From assembly GCA_028277445.1 (NCBI GenBank), contig JANQGG010000025.1:1-64000 (forward strand): a stretch of 64,000 nt of DNA, given 5' to 3'. This stretch comes from Chloroherpetonaceae bacterium (GTDB lineage Bacteria; Bacteroidota; Chlorobiia; Chlorobiales; Chloroherpetonaceae). The first letter of the stretch is position 1. The number at the start of each line of letters is the position of its first letter. The notes beneath the pieces are model-generated. The model saw only the letters and a list, made by a program, of their open reading frames with translations. It was not told the origin of the DNA and made no database searches. Shown here in pieces: positions 17,960-26,604 of the stretch. A program made the translations under genes and the position numbers.

Positions 17960-19606
17960 TTAATTCATAAAGAGTTCAACATCCTCTTTCGGATCGCCAA
18001 TTCCGGCTATTCCGAATTTTTCAACCAAAATCGATGCTACATTTGGTGAAAGAAACGCCGGCAAGGTTGGCCCCAAATGAATGTTTTTAACGCCCAGATA
18101 CAGCAATGCCAGCAATACGATGACTGCTTTCTGTTCATACCAGGCAATATTGTAAGAAATCGGCAAATCGTTAATGTCTTCCAACTCAAATACTTCCTTG
18201 AGTTTTAAAGCAATGACCGCCAACGAATAGGAATCGTTGCATTGTCCGGCATCCAAAACCCTGGGTATTCCGACAATATCGCCAAGCGGCAGCTTGTTGT
18301 AACGGAACTTGGCACAGCCTGCCGTTAAAATAACCGTATCATTAGGCAGTTCGTTAGCAAAATCGGTGTAATATTGTCGGCTTGGCATGCGGCCATCGCA
18401 ACCGGCCATCACAAAAAATCGTTTGATGGCGCCATTTTTAACCGCATCAACCACTTTGTCGGCAAGCTGTAAAACCTGATTGTGAGCAAACCCGCCAACC
18501 AACTCTCCGGTTTCCAGCGCTTTAGGCGGCTGGCATTGTTTAGCCTGCGCAATGATTTCTGAAAAATCTTTTTTTCCATCCTTGTTTTCTAAAATGTGCT
18601 TGAACCCGGGATATCCTACCGTACCCGTGGTATAAACTTTATCTGCATATCCGGCTCTTTCAGATGGCGGAACTAAACAGTTGGTGGTAAAAAGAATCGG
18701 CCCGTTAAACTGTTCGAACTCTTCGCGTTGCTGCCACCACGCATTGCCATAATTGCCTACAAAATGACTGTATTTCTTAAATGCCGGGTAATAATTCGCA
18801 GGCAACATCTCGCAATGGGTGTAAATATCAACGCCGCTACCTTCCGATTGCTCAAGCAATTGCTCCAAATCTTTCAGATCGTGACCCGAAACTAAAATGC
18901 CAGGATTGTTTTGCACCCCAAGATTTACGGTAGTCAGTTCAGGATGCCCATAGGTTTGGGTATTGGCTTTATCGAGCAGAGCCATGGCATCAACGCCGTA
19001 CTTTCCTGTTTCCATTACTAACCCGAGCAACTCATCAGCAGACACGCCGGGCTGGAGAGTTGTTGCCAAAGCTTTTTGCATAAAGGCATAAAGCTCATCA
19101 TTTTCAAATGCCAAATTCGCCGCATGCTTTACATACGCCGCCATGCCTTTTACGCCATAGATAATCAATTCTTTTAATGAGATGATATCTTCAGGGTCAT
19201 TTTGAAGTCGCAATTCATCGGCATGCGCTGTAATTATTAAATTCTGATCCGAATCCGGCGACCAATTTGCAGTGAGGTTATCGTGCACGTCCGCCTCAAC
19301 GCCTTTGGATTTAAGTTCATCACGATAGGCCACACAATCTTTAATGGCCTTAATAAAACGCTGATCATCAAAATTGACATTGGAAATTGTCATAAATAAT
19401 CCATCGTTGATAAATGTATCGATGGCTTTCGATGATTTTCCTAATTTTCTGGCCTCGTGATGATAGGCCGAAAGTCCTTTCAACATATGGATTAATAAAT
19501 CCTGAAGGTTACTGGTTTGAGGGGTTTTGCCACATACGCTAATGCTGGCGCAGCCATTGCCATGCATAGCCTCTTGGCATTGATTGCAAAACATAGTCAT
19601 AAGCAT
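17960..19606 (-). CDS. hcp: Hydroxylamine reductase / hybrid-cluster protein
   Basis: A 548-residue cytosolic protein with an N-terminal iron-sulfur motif of the class I type: C-N-Q-C, 8 residues, C, 5 residues, C within the first 30 residues. Hybrid-cluster ligands are in the body: '[13 protein letters not shown]', 'FTTNCLVPP', '[13 protein letters not shown]', 'AGCAKFRYN', 'DAGQCNDSY'. It reduces hydroxylamine in vitro and is a nitric-oxide reductase/nitrosylase in enterobacteria. The start could be the ATG at 19594, just before 'FCNQC', as in the Desulfovibrio proteins. A Crp/Fnr regulator is convergent with it. Confidence 0.94.
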   Translation of the reverse strand: MLMTMFCNQCQEAMHGNGCASISVCGKTPQTSNLQDLLIHMLKGLSAYHHEARKLGKSSKAIDTFINDGLFMTISNVNFDDQRFIKAIKDCVAYRDELKSKGVEADVHDNLTANWSPDSDQNLIITAHADELRLQNDPEDIISLKELIIYGVKGMAAYVKHAANLAFENDELYAFMQKALATTLQPGVSADELLGLVMETGKYGVDAMALLDKANTQTYGHPELTTVNLGVQNNPGILVSGHDLKDLEQLLEQSEGSGVDIYTHCEMLPANYYPAFKKYSHFVGNYGNAWWQQREEFEQFNGPILFTTNCLVPPSERAGYADKVYTTGTVGYPGFKHILENKDGKKDFSEIIAQAKQCQPPKALETGELVGGFAHNQVLQLADKVVDAVKNGAIKRFFVMAGCDGRMPSRQYYTDFANELPNDTVILTAGCAKFRYNKLPLGDIVGIPRVLDAGQCNDSYSLAVIALKLKEVFELEDINDLPISYNIAWYEQKAVIVLLALLYLGVKNIHLGPTLPAFLSPNVASILVEKFGIAGIGDPKEDVELFMN

Positions 19607-19715
19607 TACTTGAATTTGATTGAAAAAAAATGTTCCTCAACAGGCGTTCAATCTAAATTCAAGGATATTCCTAAAAAATGATTACAATCATAAATCACAA
19701 AAATTAATAGCTACT

Positions 19716-20672
19716 TCATTCGGGCTTGATTTCAGGATGCTGATCCAAAAAAGATTCGATATTCGCCATAATGCCATTGAGCAACCGATGTCGCGCTTCA
19801 ATGCTTGTCCATGCCATGTGAGGGGTTAATGACAACCGCTCCTGGTGCTTGGTCGATAGCAATGGATGATCGGGGTTAATGGGCTCTTCGGAAAGCACAT
19901 CCAAACCGACAAACAATCGTCGCTCATCCAAAGCTTCCGAAAGATCATTTTCATTGATGATCCCGCCTCGCCCCATATTGACAAGAATGCTGCCTTCCTG
20001 GATAATTCGAAGTTTATCGGAATCAATTAATCCAATGGTTTTATCGTTTAGCGGCGCATGAATGGTAATAATCCGGCTGGTACTCAAAAGCTCTTCAAGC
20101 GAGAGCTGCTCAGCTTCTTCGGATTTGTTTTTCCCGGAAGTTGAGTAATACACCACCTTTGCACCAAAAGCTCCAGCCACTTCTGCAACCCTTCTGCCGA
20201 TAGCGCCAAATCCGATGATTCCCCATTGTTTATCGGTCAGTTCATAAAAGGTTGGGCCGATATGCGTAAATAATGCACTTTTTTGCCAATCGTGCTTGGC
20301 ATAGTAATCATAATAGGCCTGTTGGTTCAACAGATATAACACATGCGTAAATGTGGCTTGCACCACACTTTCGGTTGAATAACCCGCAACATTTTTAACC
20401 GCAATGTTTAGGGCTCTGGCCGCTTCAATATCAACATTATTCATTCCGGTTGCGGCAATGCAAATCAGTTTAAGCTTTTGAGCCTTTTGCAGTATAGCTT
20501 CTGAGAGAACCACTTTATTGGTAATCACAATATCGGCTCGCTCAATGCGCTGAAGCGTTTCATCAGGAAGGGTTTGAGCATGCACATCAACCGTACCATA
20601 CGTTTTAAACTCTTCAAAGCTGATATCGGCGCCTAGTGTTGCCGCATCTAAAATGCTGAGTGAAAGAGCCAT
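19716..20672 (-). CDS. D-isomer-specific 2-hydroxyacid dehydrogenase
   Basis: About 318 residues with an NAD-binding Rossmann domain in the middle ('GFGAIGRRVAEVAGAFGAKV'), the Arg/Glu region 'NMGRGGIINENDL', and the catalytic His in 'LSLTPHMAW'. It would interconvert a 2-hydroxyacid and its keto acid, with hydroxypyruvate/glycerate most likely. The upstream in-frame ATG at 20705 lies inside a terminator hairpin and adds eleven unlike residues. I therefore choose the ATG at 20672 ('MALSLSILDAATLG'). Confidence 0.87.
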   Translation of the reverse strand: MALSLSILDAATLGADISFEEFKTYGTVDVHAQTLPDETLQRIERADIVITNKVVLSEAILQKAQKLKLICIAATGMNNVDIEAARALNIAVKNVAGYSTESVVQATFTHVLYLLNQQAYYDYYAKHDWQKSALFTHIGPTFYELTDKQWGIIGFGAIGRRVAEVAGAFGAKVVYYSTSGKNKSEEAEQLSLEELLSTSRIITIHAPLNDKTIGLIDSDKLRIIQEGSILVNMGRGGIINENDLSEALDERRLFVGLDVLSEEPINPDHPLLSTKHQERLSLTPHMAWTSIEARHRLLNGIMANIESFLDQHPEIKPE

Positions 20673-20698
20673 AACACGCTTATTTAATTTAATAAAAA

Positions 20699-20735
20699 AA
20701 CCCATCGGCGTTCCTGGATTATGTTCCGATGGGTT
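20699..20735 (-). terminator. Intrinsic terminator of the OmpA-family gene
   Basis: A 10 bp perfect stem (aacccatcgg / ccgatgggtt) with a 17-base loop is followed on the minus strand by TTTTTTT. It lies 27 bp after the OmpA-family stop and decides against the upstream start of the next gene. Confidence 0.85.
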
Positions 20736-20761
20736 ATGACTTCAGAAAGTTAAAACCGATG

Positions 20762-21970
20762 TTAAATTTTTACAAATTCAACCCGACGATTATTTGCTTT
20801 TCCTTCCGGCGTGCCGTTGGTATCGATAGGTTTGCTTTCGCCCCATCCTTTATGTTTCAAACGGCGTTTATCAATGCCCATTTCCACCAGTTTATCGACC
20901 ACGGCTTTGGCGCGCGCCTTCGATAAGGTCTTATTTGAACCCGTTTGCCCGTCGCTATCAGTATGCCCTTCCACGCTGAACCTAACATCGGCGTGCTTCT
21001 TTAACAGCTTATAAATTCTGTTGATCGGGCCCATCGATTCGGGACGCAGGGTAGCTTTACCAACATCGAACCGAATACCATTGACCACTATTTTACCTTC
21101 CGATAAAAACCGGTCGTAATACTTTACGCCGCCTTTGGCAATGCGAACATTTTTCACATAAAACAATTTATCATTCCTGGCGCCATAGCATTGAAGGGTA
21201 AATCCTTTCGGATCAAAATCGAGCCTGGGAATATTTATGAGGCGTACATCATCAAAATAAGCTTTTAGCTTGCCTTTGGTGTAAGCAATGGAAACATGCG
21301 TCCATTTGCCTTTTTTGCGATCAATTTTCTTGGGATACTTACTGCTGAATGCGCCACATTGAATATCCTGATGACCAATTGAAATGTGTGTTTCTTTTTT
21401 TTGTCGTTTTTGATTTTTGCGATCATATAAATACACATATATCCTGCTGCCATCCGGCGGCCTGTAATAGTCGAACTCAATGGTAAAGATTTCCGGCAAG
21501 TAGTCTTTATTAGCGTTTTTGAGATATGGGATGATTTCGGGTCGGCCATCTCTAAACATGATAACTTTTTGGCCATCTGCTTCGGCAATTTCTACATTTC
21601 CTTTTTTTAAATCCCATCGCGAAGGAAACTCGCCATTTTCTTCATCCTGGCTTGGCGCGTCTTCAAAGATCACCTGATCGCCTGGAACAAAGTCGAATTT
21701 CGCCCAGTTTAAGCTCGGTTTTGTTTCGTCTTCAGTCGTTTCTCCTGACTTTTTTTTGGCGCTTGATTTGGGCTTTTCTTCTTTACCAGATTCATTTTTG
21801 TTGCCAAATATTGATTTTACGGTTTCCTCGGTGCCGGTTTCCACAGCTTCCTCCGTGGCCTTATCGGCTTTTTTCTTGATGTAATCAAAAAATTGAGCAT
21901 CGAGGGTTTTTGGGTGAATACTGCATAATCCCAAAATAAATAGAGTTAAGATGAGTTTTTTCATGGTCAT
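20762..21970 (-). CDS. OmpA-family outer-membrane/periplasmic protein with LamG-like domain
   Basis: A 402-residue exported protein. Order: signal peptide ('LILTLFILGLCSIHPKTLDAQ'), a Lys/Glu-rich linker (~35-85), a central concanavalin/LamG-like beta domain (~90-280, 'GKWTHVSIAYTKGKLKAYFDD'), and a C-terminal OmpA peptidoglycan-binding domain (~290-402, 'IRFDVGKATLRPES', 'VEGHTDSDG', 'SKARAKAVVDKL', 'NRRVEFVKI'). It probably links outer envelope components to peptidoglycan. The likely start is the second ATG (21964). The combination of a LamG-like domain and OmpA is seen in Bacteroidetes/Chlorobi proteins. Confidence 0.85.
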   Translation of the reverse strand: MTMKKLILTLFILGLCSIHPKTLDAQFFDYIKKKADKATEEAVETGTEETVKSIFGNKNESGKEEKPKSSAKKKSGETTEDETKPSLNWAKFDFVPGDQVIFEDAPSQDEENGEFPSRWDLKKGNVEIAEADGQKVIMFRDGRPEIIPYLKNANKDYLPEIFTIEFDYYRPPDGSRIYVYLYDRKNQKRQKKETHISIGHQDIQCGAFSSKYPKKIDRKKGKWTHVSIAYTKGKLKAYFDDVRLINIPRLDFDPKGFTLQCYGARNDKLFYVKNVRIAKGGVKYYDRFLSEGKIVVNGIRFDVGKATLRPESMGPINRIYKLLKKHADVRFSVEGHTDSDGQTGSNKTLSKARAKAVVDKLVEMGIDKRRLKHKGWGESKPIDTNGTPEGKANNRRVEFVKI

Positions 21971-22008
21971 CGCTATTTGATTTATGGAAAATTATACAAA
22001 AGGAACGG

Positions 22009-22038
22009 AAAAGGAGTGACTTGTCTTTCACTCCTTTT
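22009..22038 (-). terminator. Intrinsic terminator of the DUF4412 gene
   Basis: A perfect 11 bp stem (aaaaggagtga / tcactcctttt) with an 8-base loop lies just after the minus-strand DUF4412-type gene. Confidence 0.8.
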
Positions 22039-22045
22039 TGCAATA

Positions 22046-22789
22046 CTAATTTCCAGGAAACTTGTTTTTCATGCGTTTCATCATGTCTTCCATTTGCTTG
22101 CGTTGCTCCGGCGACATGCCACCCATGCCAGGCATTGATGTTTTTTGGTAGCCTTTTGGCACTGAAAACTTACTTGAAGGCACGCGTTGTTTTTTGACTT
22201 TTGTCACCTGCCATACCATGCCGGAGGTTTTGTCCTTCATTTTTAGCGGGAATCCTTTAATACCCGAACTGCCGATCATCTTCATCATGCCTTGATTTTG
22301 CGACTTATCCTGCTTGTTCATGGCTTCAAACATATCGAACCCTAAAATATCTTTCGTGACCCACAAATCGGTTTCTCGATCTTCGGAAATAATCCGAACA
22401 TGATCGCAGTTGTAACCCAGCACCTTTTTCTTGCCAAGCTTTTTGATTTTCACCTTATCCTTTATCGCGTCATTTTCATCATCAGATCCCATTTGCATCA
22501 TCGGCATCTCCTTGAGATTAATTTCCGAATAAGTTTTATTCTGCTCATCAAGGGTAACAATAAGATCGGGATTGCTGGCCTTAAATATGGTAACCATTTT
22601 TTTAACGCCCATGCCGGGGATATTAACCGACGTTTCACTCCGCACATTGCCTTTGGAAAAATATTGCCGGGCTGTGCTTTGCATATTCTGAGCGCTTACT
22701 TTAATATCGAGATAGCCTTGAAATTGTGCGGAAGCGGTTGTGGAAAGCAGCAGAGATAAAATAATAAAGGAGAAGATTCTTTGGATCAT
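22046..22789 (-). CDS. Exported DUF4412-type protein
   Basis: A 247-residue protein with a signal peptide ('IFSFIILSLLLSTTASAQ') and a body resembling DUF4412: 'KVSAQNMQSTARQYFSKGNVRSET', 'NPDLIVTLDEQNKTYSEI', 'GYNCDHVRI', and a Met/Lys-rich C-terminus ('EQRKQMEDMMKRMKNKF'). The function is unknown; the fold suggests an LolA-like beta baulk in the periplasm. A Met-rich tail and scattered Met could bind metal, but that is a guess. The following OmpA-family gene is on the same strand, separated by a terminator. Confidence 0.78.
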   Translation of the reverse strand: MIQRIFSFIILSLLLSTTASAQFQGYLDIKVSAQNMQSTARQYFSKGNVRSETSVNIPGMGVKKMVTIFKASNPDLIVTLDEQNKTYSEINLKEMPMMQMGSDDENDAIKDKVKIKKLGKKKVLGYNCDHVRIISEDRETDLWVTKDILGFDMFEAMNKQDKSQNQGMMKMIGSSGIKGFPLKMKDKTSGMVWQVTKVKKQRVPSSKFSVPKGYQKTSMPGMGGMSPEQRKQMEDMMKRMKNKFPGN

Positions 22790-22900
22790 ATCGCCTAAAA
22801 GATTAAATGTTTGCGTTTAATAAGGGACAAAAATTAACGAATGCAATATACGCTTTTTTGACTCATGATGATCAAAAAAAACCATATCCATTTCAACCGA

Positions 22901-23491
22901 TCATTCGGAAGGTGGGGAAAAATAAGCCCGGTTTCGAGCTTCGTATTTGTCGGTATGGCCAACATCAATTAGCCTATCGCCCGAAACAATCCGCTGCGTT
23001 CTGGATGCGGGCAATCCCGATTTCATACAAATAGCCAACGTTTTGGTCACATAATCGGCAATGCATAGCAAATTTGGCATCGGGCCAAATGGCTTGCCAC
23101 GATAATCCAAATCCAATCCGGCTATAATTACCCTTTTGTTTTGTTGGGCTAATTGTTCAACCACATCAACAAGTCCGTCGTCAAAAAATTGAGCCTCATC
23201 AATACCAACCACATGAGCGTCTTTTGCAAGCACAATTATATTGCCCGAATCTTTTACAACAATTGAGTCAATTCTGTTTTCGCAATGCGATACAATTTCC
23301 TGGCGACTGTAACGGGTATCAATTTGAGGTTTGAAAATTTCAACCTTAAGCTTGGCGATTTGAGCGCGACGAAGCCGGCGAATCAATTCTTCGGTTTTGC
23401 CGCTAAACATGCACCCTGCTATCACTTCAACACTGCCAAAATGCAAATGCTCCGAAGGCAACTCTGCATTGAACGGATCATTTGGATGCAC
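22901..23491 (-). CDS. tdk: Thymidine kinase (type II)
   Basis: A 196-residue cytosolic kinase phosphorylating thymidine with ATP. Visible are the P-loop in 'GCMFSGKTEELIRRLRRA', the Walker-B-like 'VVGIDEAQFFDDG', 'AGLDLDYRGKPFGPMP' and the lasso end 'KYEARNRAY'. The usual zinc site (two Cys pairs) is degraded: 'AICMKSG' keeps one Cys and 'ARNRAYF' keeps none, as in other TKs of this bacterial group. It overlaps the preceding cytidine deaminase gene by 14 bp, so they are translationally coupled in pyrimidine salvage. Confidence 0.92.
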   Translation of the reverse strand: MHPNDPFNAELPSEHLHFGSVEVIAGCMFSGKTEELIRRLRRAQIAKLKVEIFKPQIDTRYSRQEIVSHCENRIDSIVVKDSGNIIVLAKDAHVVGIDEAQFFDDGLVDVVEQLAQQNKRVIIAGLDLDYRGKPFGPMPNLLCIADYVTKTLAICMKSGLPASRTQRIVSGDRLIDVGHTDKYEARNRAYFSPPSE

Positions 23492-24134
23492 TTTTTCGTT
23501 TGAGATTTGATTTTGAAAACGCGTTTGGTAAGAGCTTTTCTATTTTAAACGATTTCTGCTCGCCATGTTTGTTGAGCAATGTCACCTTTATGTTCGGTGC
23601 AAAATCCATTAAACTTTGCCGGCATGCGCCACACGGAAAACAAAAATCTTCCGAATTTGAAGTAATGACAATTTCCTTAAACTCCCGACTACCTTCGCTC
23701 AACGCTTTAAACAAAGCCACACGCTCAGCGCAAATTGTTAAACTGTAGGAAGGCGATTCAATATTATGACCCGTGTAGACTTCGCCGGATCGGCAGACCA
23801 ACGCTGCCCCGACTTTAAATTTTGAATATGGCGCAATGGCCTCTTTCATTGCTTTTTTGGCTAACGCGATTGGATCTTGAGTTTTAGACAATCTTTTTTT
23901 TCCTGACTCCGAGGCGTTGAGATTTCCAAGCCGGCTTTCATTTTGCAATCGCTGAACCAAGTCTTCACGAAACATAATGGCTTTTTTCAACGCCTGTTCT
24001 TTTCCGCCAAAAATTGAATCACTAAATAATTTCGAAGTTGTTTTCCCGGATTTATATGCCCGTACAAACCAGCCATGTGTATCATGAGAATCGATGCGGG
24101 AGATTCCCCGATATTTTTTTTCCTGCTTTTTCAT
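23478..24134 (-). CDS. Cytidine deaminase with N-terminal AP2-like DNA-binding domain
   Basis: A 218-residue fusion. Residues ~8-65 ('YRGISRIDSHDTHGWFVRAYKSGKT...SKLFSDSIFGGKEQALKKAIMFRE') match the AP2/ERF-type fold: an initial Y-R-G-I, W-F-V-R strands, then an alanine-containing helix. After a Ser/Lys linker, residues ~90-200 are a complete cytidine deaminase with the three-Cys zinc site of the homotetrameric type: 'TICAERVALFKAL' and 'FPCGACRQSL'. It deaminates cytidine/deoxycytidine to uridine and probably also binds DNA. The stop overlaps tdk by 14 bp. The fusion is unusual; see findings. Confidence 0.82.
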   Translation of the reverse strand: MKKQEKKYRGISRIDSHDTHGWFVRAYKSGKTTSKLFSDSIFGGKEQALKKAIMFREDLVQRLQNESRLGNLNASESGKKRLSKTQDPIALAKKAMKEAIAPYSKFKVGAALVCRSGEVYTGHNIESPSYSLTICAERVALFKALSEGSREFKEIVITSNSEDFCFPCGACRQSLMDFAPNIKVTLLNKHGEQKSFKIEKLLPNAFSKSNLKRKSASK

Positions 24135-24211
24135 AATTGCCTCGCCTAAAAAATGAACCTATCAAAATATCGCTAATGGAAGTCTTGCCAACTAATTTAA
24201 CCAGATAATTT

Positions 24212-25306
24212 TTAAAGTTCAATAAGCTTTTTTGGGCTTTTTTGCAAGGGTTCACTATATCCTTCATGGATAACAACCATATCTTCGATCCTTACGCCAA
24301 ATTTTCCCGGAATATAAACGCCGGGCTCCACGGTTACCACATTCATCGGCATCAGCGGTTTTTCATTTCGTTTGCTTAACACCGGTTTTTCATGAACCTG
24401 CAATCCAACACCATGACCTAAAGCGTGCCCGAAATACTTTCCATAGCCTTTTTCATCTAAAAACGTACGAACCTTTTCATCGACATCTTTACCGCTAATC
24501 CCAGCCTGAGCCGTTTCAATACCTAGCAATTGCGACTCCAAAACCGCGTTATAAACCGATTTGGCTTCATTTGAAATTTTTCCCAATGCAACGGTTCGCG
24601 TTTGATCGGAAGCATAACCATTGAAAACACACCCCATATCAATAACAATCAAATTGTTGGGTTGTAGTTTTTGATAGCTTGGCCTGGCATGCGGTAAAGC
24701 GCCATTGGGCCCGCTTGCCACAATCGGATCAAAAGAATCTTTATCTGCGCCGAATTTTTTGTTCCAGTACGATATTTCTGCAGCAATATCGAGCTCGGTA
24801 GCTGAGGGTGTGATAAGCGGCAATAGTTTATCAAAAACCTTGTCGCTAATCTCAACAGCTTTGCGCATCGATTCAATTTCAGCCGGTTCTTTGATCATCA
24901 CAAATTCATCGCACAACGCCGTGAGTGGTATCCACTCATGGTTCGGCATTTGTTCTTTATAGGTTTGAACTGTGGAATACGAGAGCTTATCGGCCTGAAA
25001 ACCAATTTTAGCTCCAAAATTATAAGTTGGCGATTTTAGCTCCTCTTCGAGTGTGTTTTTTACAATTACCGGCGTTGCACCTTGAACTTCACGTTTAACC
25101 TGCTCTTCATAGCGAAAATCAGTAAACAACCATGCGTGCTGTTTTGTTATAACGACCGTGGCGCTTGAACCACTGAATTTTGTGAGCCACCGGATGTCGT
25201 ACAAATCCGAGATAAAAAACGCATCCACACCCGATTGAAAAAGCTTCTCTTTTAACATATGAATGCGCTGATTTTCCAGCGCCGTTTGGGTTTCTTCTAA
25301 AGCCAT
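24212..25306 (-). CDS. Xaa-Pro aminopeptidase/prolidase (M24 family)
   Basis: About 364 residues. An N-terminal creatinase-like domain (~1-130) precedes a pita-bread peptidase domain with all five metal ligands: 'VIDMGCVFNGYASDQTRT', 'GHALGHGVGLQVHE', 'TVEPGVYIPGKFG' and 'RIEDMVVI'. It cleaves X-Pro bonds at peptide N-termini in the cytoplasm. The frame is open to 25369, but the ATG at 25306 ('MALEETQT') starts at the usual family position; the upstream residues are polar and unlike. It lies 77 bp upstream of the cytidine deaminase gene on the same strand. Confidence 0.9.
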   Translation of the reverse strand: MALEETQTALENQRIHMLKEKLFQSGVDAFFISDLYDIRWLTKFSGSSATVVITKQHAWLFTDFRYEEQVKREVQGATPVIVKNTLEEELKSPTYNFGAKIGFQADKLSYSTVQTYKEQMPNHEWIPLTALCDEFVMIKEPAEIESMRKAVEISDKVFDKLLPLITPSATELDIAAEISYWNKKFGADKDSFDPIVASGPNGALPHARPSYQKLQPNNLIVIDMGCVFNGYASDQTRTVALGKISNEAKSVYNAVLESQLLGIETAQAGISGKDVDEKVRTFLDEKGYGKYFGHALGHGVGLQVHEKPVLSKRNEKPLMPMNVVTVEPGVYIPGKFGVRIEDMVVIHEGYSEPLQKSPKKLIEL

Positions 25307-25437
25307 AATTGTTTTAACCTGTTGATTTTGTTTTCTTTGATAACACCAATTGCCGTTTATATCATTCAACCGGGGTATATTGGAAATGCTTCAAATCAGC
25401 TCATTAGCGCTTAACCGTATCGTTTAACCAGTTTTCT

Positions 25438-26604
25438 ATGTGCGCATTAACGCCATCCGAAATTCAGCGAACCGAAAGCTATCGCACCATTTTTCCGCAT
25501 ACCTCAGAGGGTTTAATCTACCTTAACCATTCTGCGGTTTCACCGCTTTCAACACAAGTCCTGGAAGCCATTCAACACCATTTAACCCAGCGCAATCGCA
25601 GCAACATTGAAAACTATTTTCCGACGCTTCAACCGACTTTACACTCAGCCCGTGAATGTATTTCCAAATTTATAGGCTGCCAAAAAGAGTCGTTGGGATT
25701 TGTTCCAAACACGAGCTATGGCCTTAATTTACTTGCTCAGGGCTTAACCTGGAAAACCGGCGATCGAATTTTACTTTACGATAGGGAATTTCCTTCAAAC
25801 ATCTATCCGTTCTTACATCTTAAAAAACAGGGCGTTATTGTTGATTTTTTCAGCGACCGCAACGGCGAAATCCATCTTGAAGATATTGTTGAAAAAATCA
25901 CCCCGCAAACCCGGTTGCTCTCCATCAGTTATGTCCAGTTCTTATCGGGTTACCGGGTTAATCTAAACGAAATCGGCAAGATTTGCCACGCCCATCACGT
26001 GATTTTTGCCGTCGATGCCATTCAGGGACTGGGAGCAATGCCGATTCATTTTGAACATGACGGCATCGATTTTCTAGCTTCAGGCGGCCACAAATGGGCC
26101 ATGTCGCCAATGGGAAGCGGCATTGTTGCTATCAAGCCCTCGCTTATGGATAAGCTCGATCCGGTTTTGGTCGGCTGGCTTAGCGTTGAAAACGCCTGGA
26201 ATATGCTCGACTACGACTTGACCCTTCAACCCACCGCCCAGCGTTACGAGATCGGCACACCGAATTGGATAGGCATTATTGGACTTAATGCTGCCTTTCG
26301 TATATTTTCCGAGATTGGGATTGAAACAATCTCTCGCAAAATTTTACTTTTAACCGATCATCTCAAAACGCAGCTTTTATCTGAAGGATTTGAGCCCTAT
26401 CTTAATACGGATTTAGATCATGCATCCGGCATTTTATCTATAAGGGGCTTGCATAATGTTTCGGTTATTGCTGCACGGTTGGCTGATGAAAACATTGTGG
26501 TAGCGCCAAGAGACCAATTGATTCGCGTAGCGCCGCATTTTTACAATACCATTGATGAAATCACACAATTTGTCCAAGTTCTCAAAAAAGTCACTAAACC
26601 ATGA
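25438..26604 (+). CDS. Aminotransferase class V family protein (cysteine-desulfurase-like)
   Basis: A 388-residue PLP enzyme of the NifS/CsdB superfamily. Features: 'YLNHSAVSPLSTQV', 'VPNTSYGLNLLAQGL', the PLP-binding 'VFAVDAIQGLGAMP' and the lysine in 'FLASGGHKWAMSPMG'. The active-site cysteine loop of cysteine desulfurases is not evident, so it may be an isopenicillin-N-epimerase-like or other aminotransferase. It overlaps trpD by 4 bp (ATGA), so the two are translationally coupled. Whether this means a role in tryptophan metabolism, such as a kynureninase-like reaction, is open. It is divergent from the prolidase. Confidence 0.82.
   Translation: MCALTPSEIQRTESYRTIFPHTSEGLIYLNHSAVSPLSTQVLEAIQHHLTQRNRSNIENYFPTLQPTLHSARECISKFIGCQKESLGFVPNTSYGLNLLAQGLTWKTGDRILLYDREFPSNIYPFLHLKKQGVIVDFFSDRNGEIHLEDIVEKITPQTRLLSISYVQFLSGYRVNLNEIGKICHAHHVIFAVDAIQGLGAMPIHFEHDGIDFLASGGHKWAMSPMGSGIVAIKPSLMDKLDPVLVGWLSVENAWNMLDYDLTLQPTAQRYEIGTPNWIGIIGLNAAFRIFSEIGIETISRKILLLTDHLKTQLLSEGFEPYLNTDLDHASGILSIRGLHNVSVIAARLADENIVVAPRDQLIRVAPHFYNTIDEITQFVQVLKKVTKP

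Noticed and set aside
20672-20705. Upstream ATG for the 2-hydroxyacid dehydrogenase
   Set aside because: It lies within a strong terminator hairpin and adds residues unlike the family; the ATG at 20672 is better.
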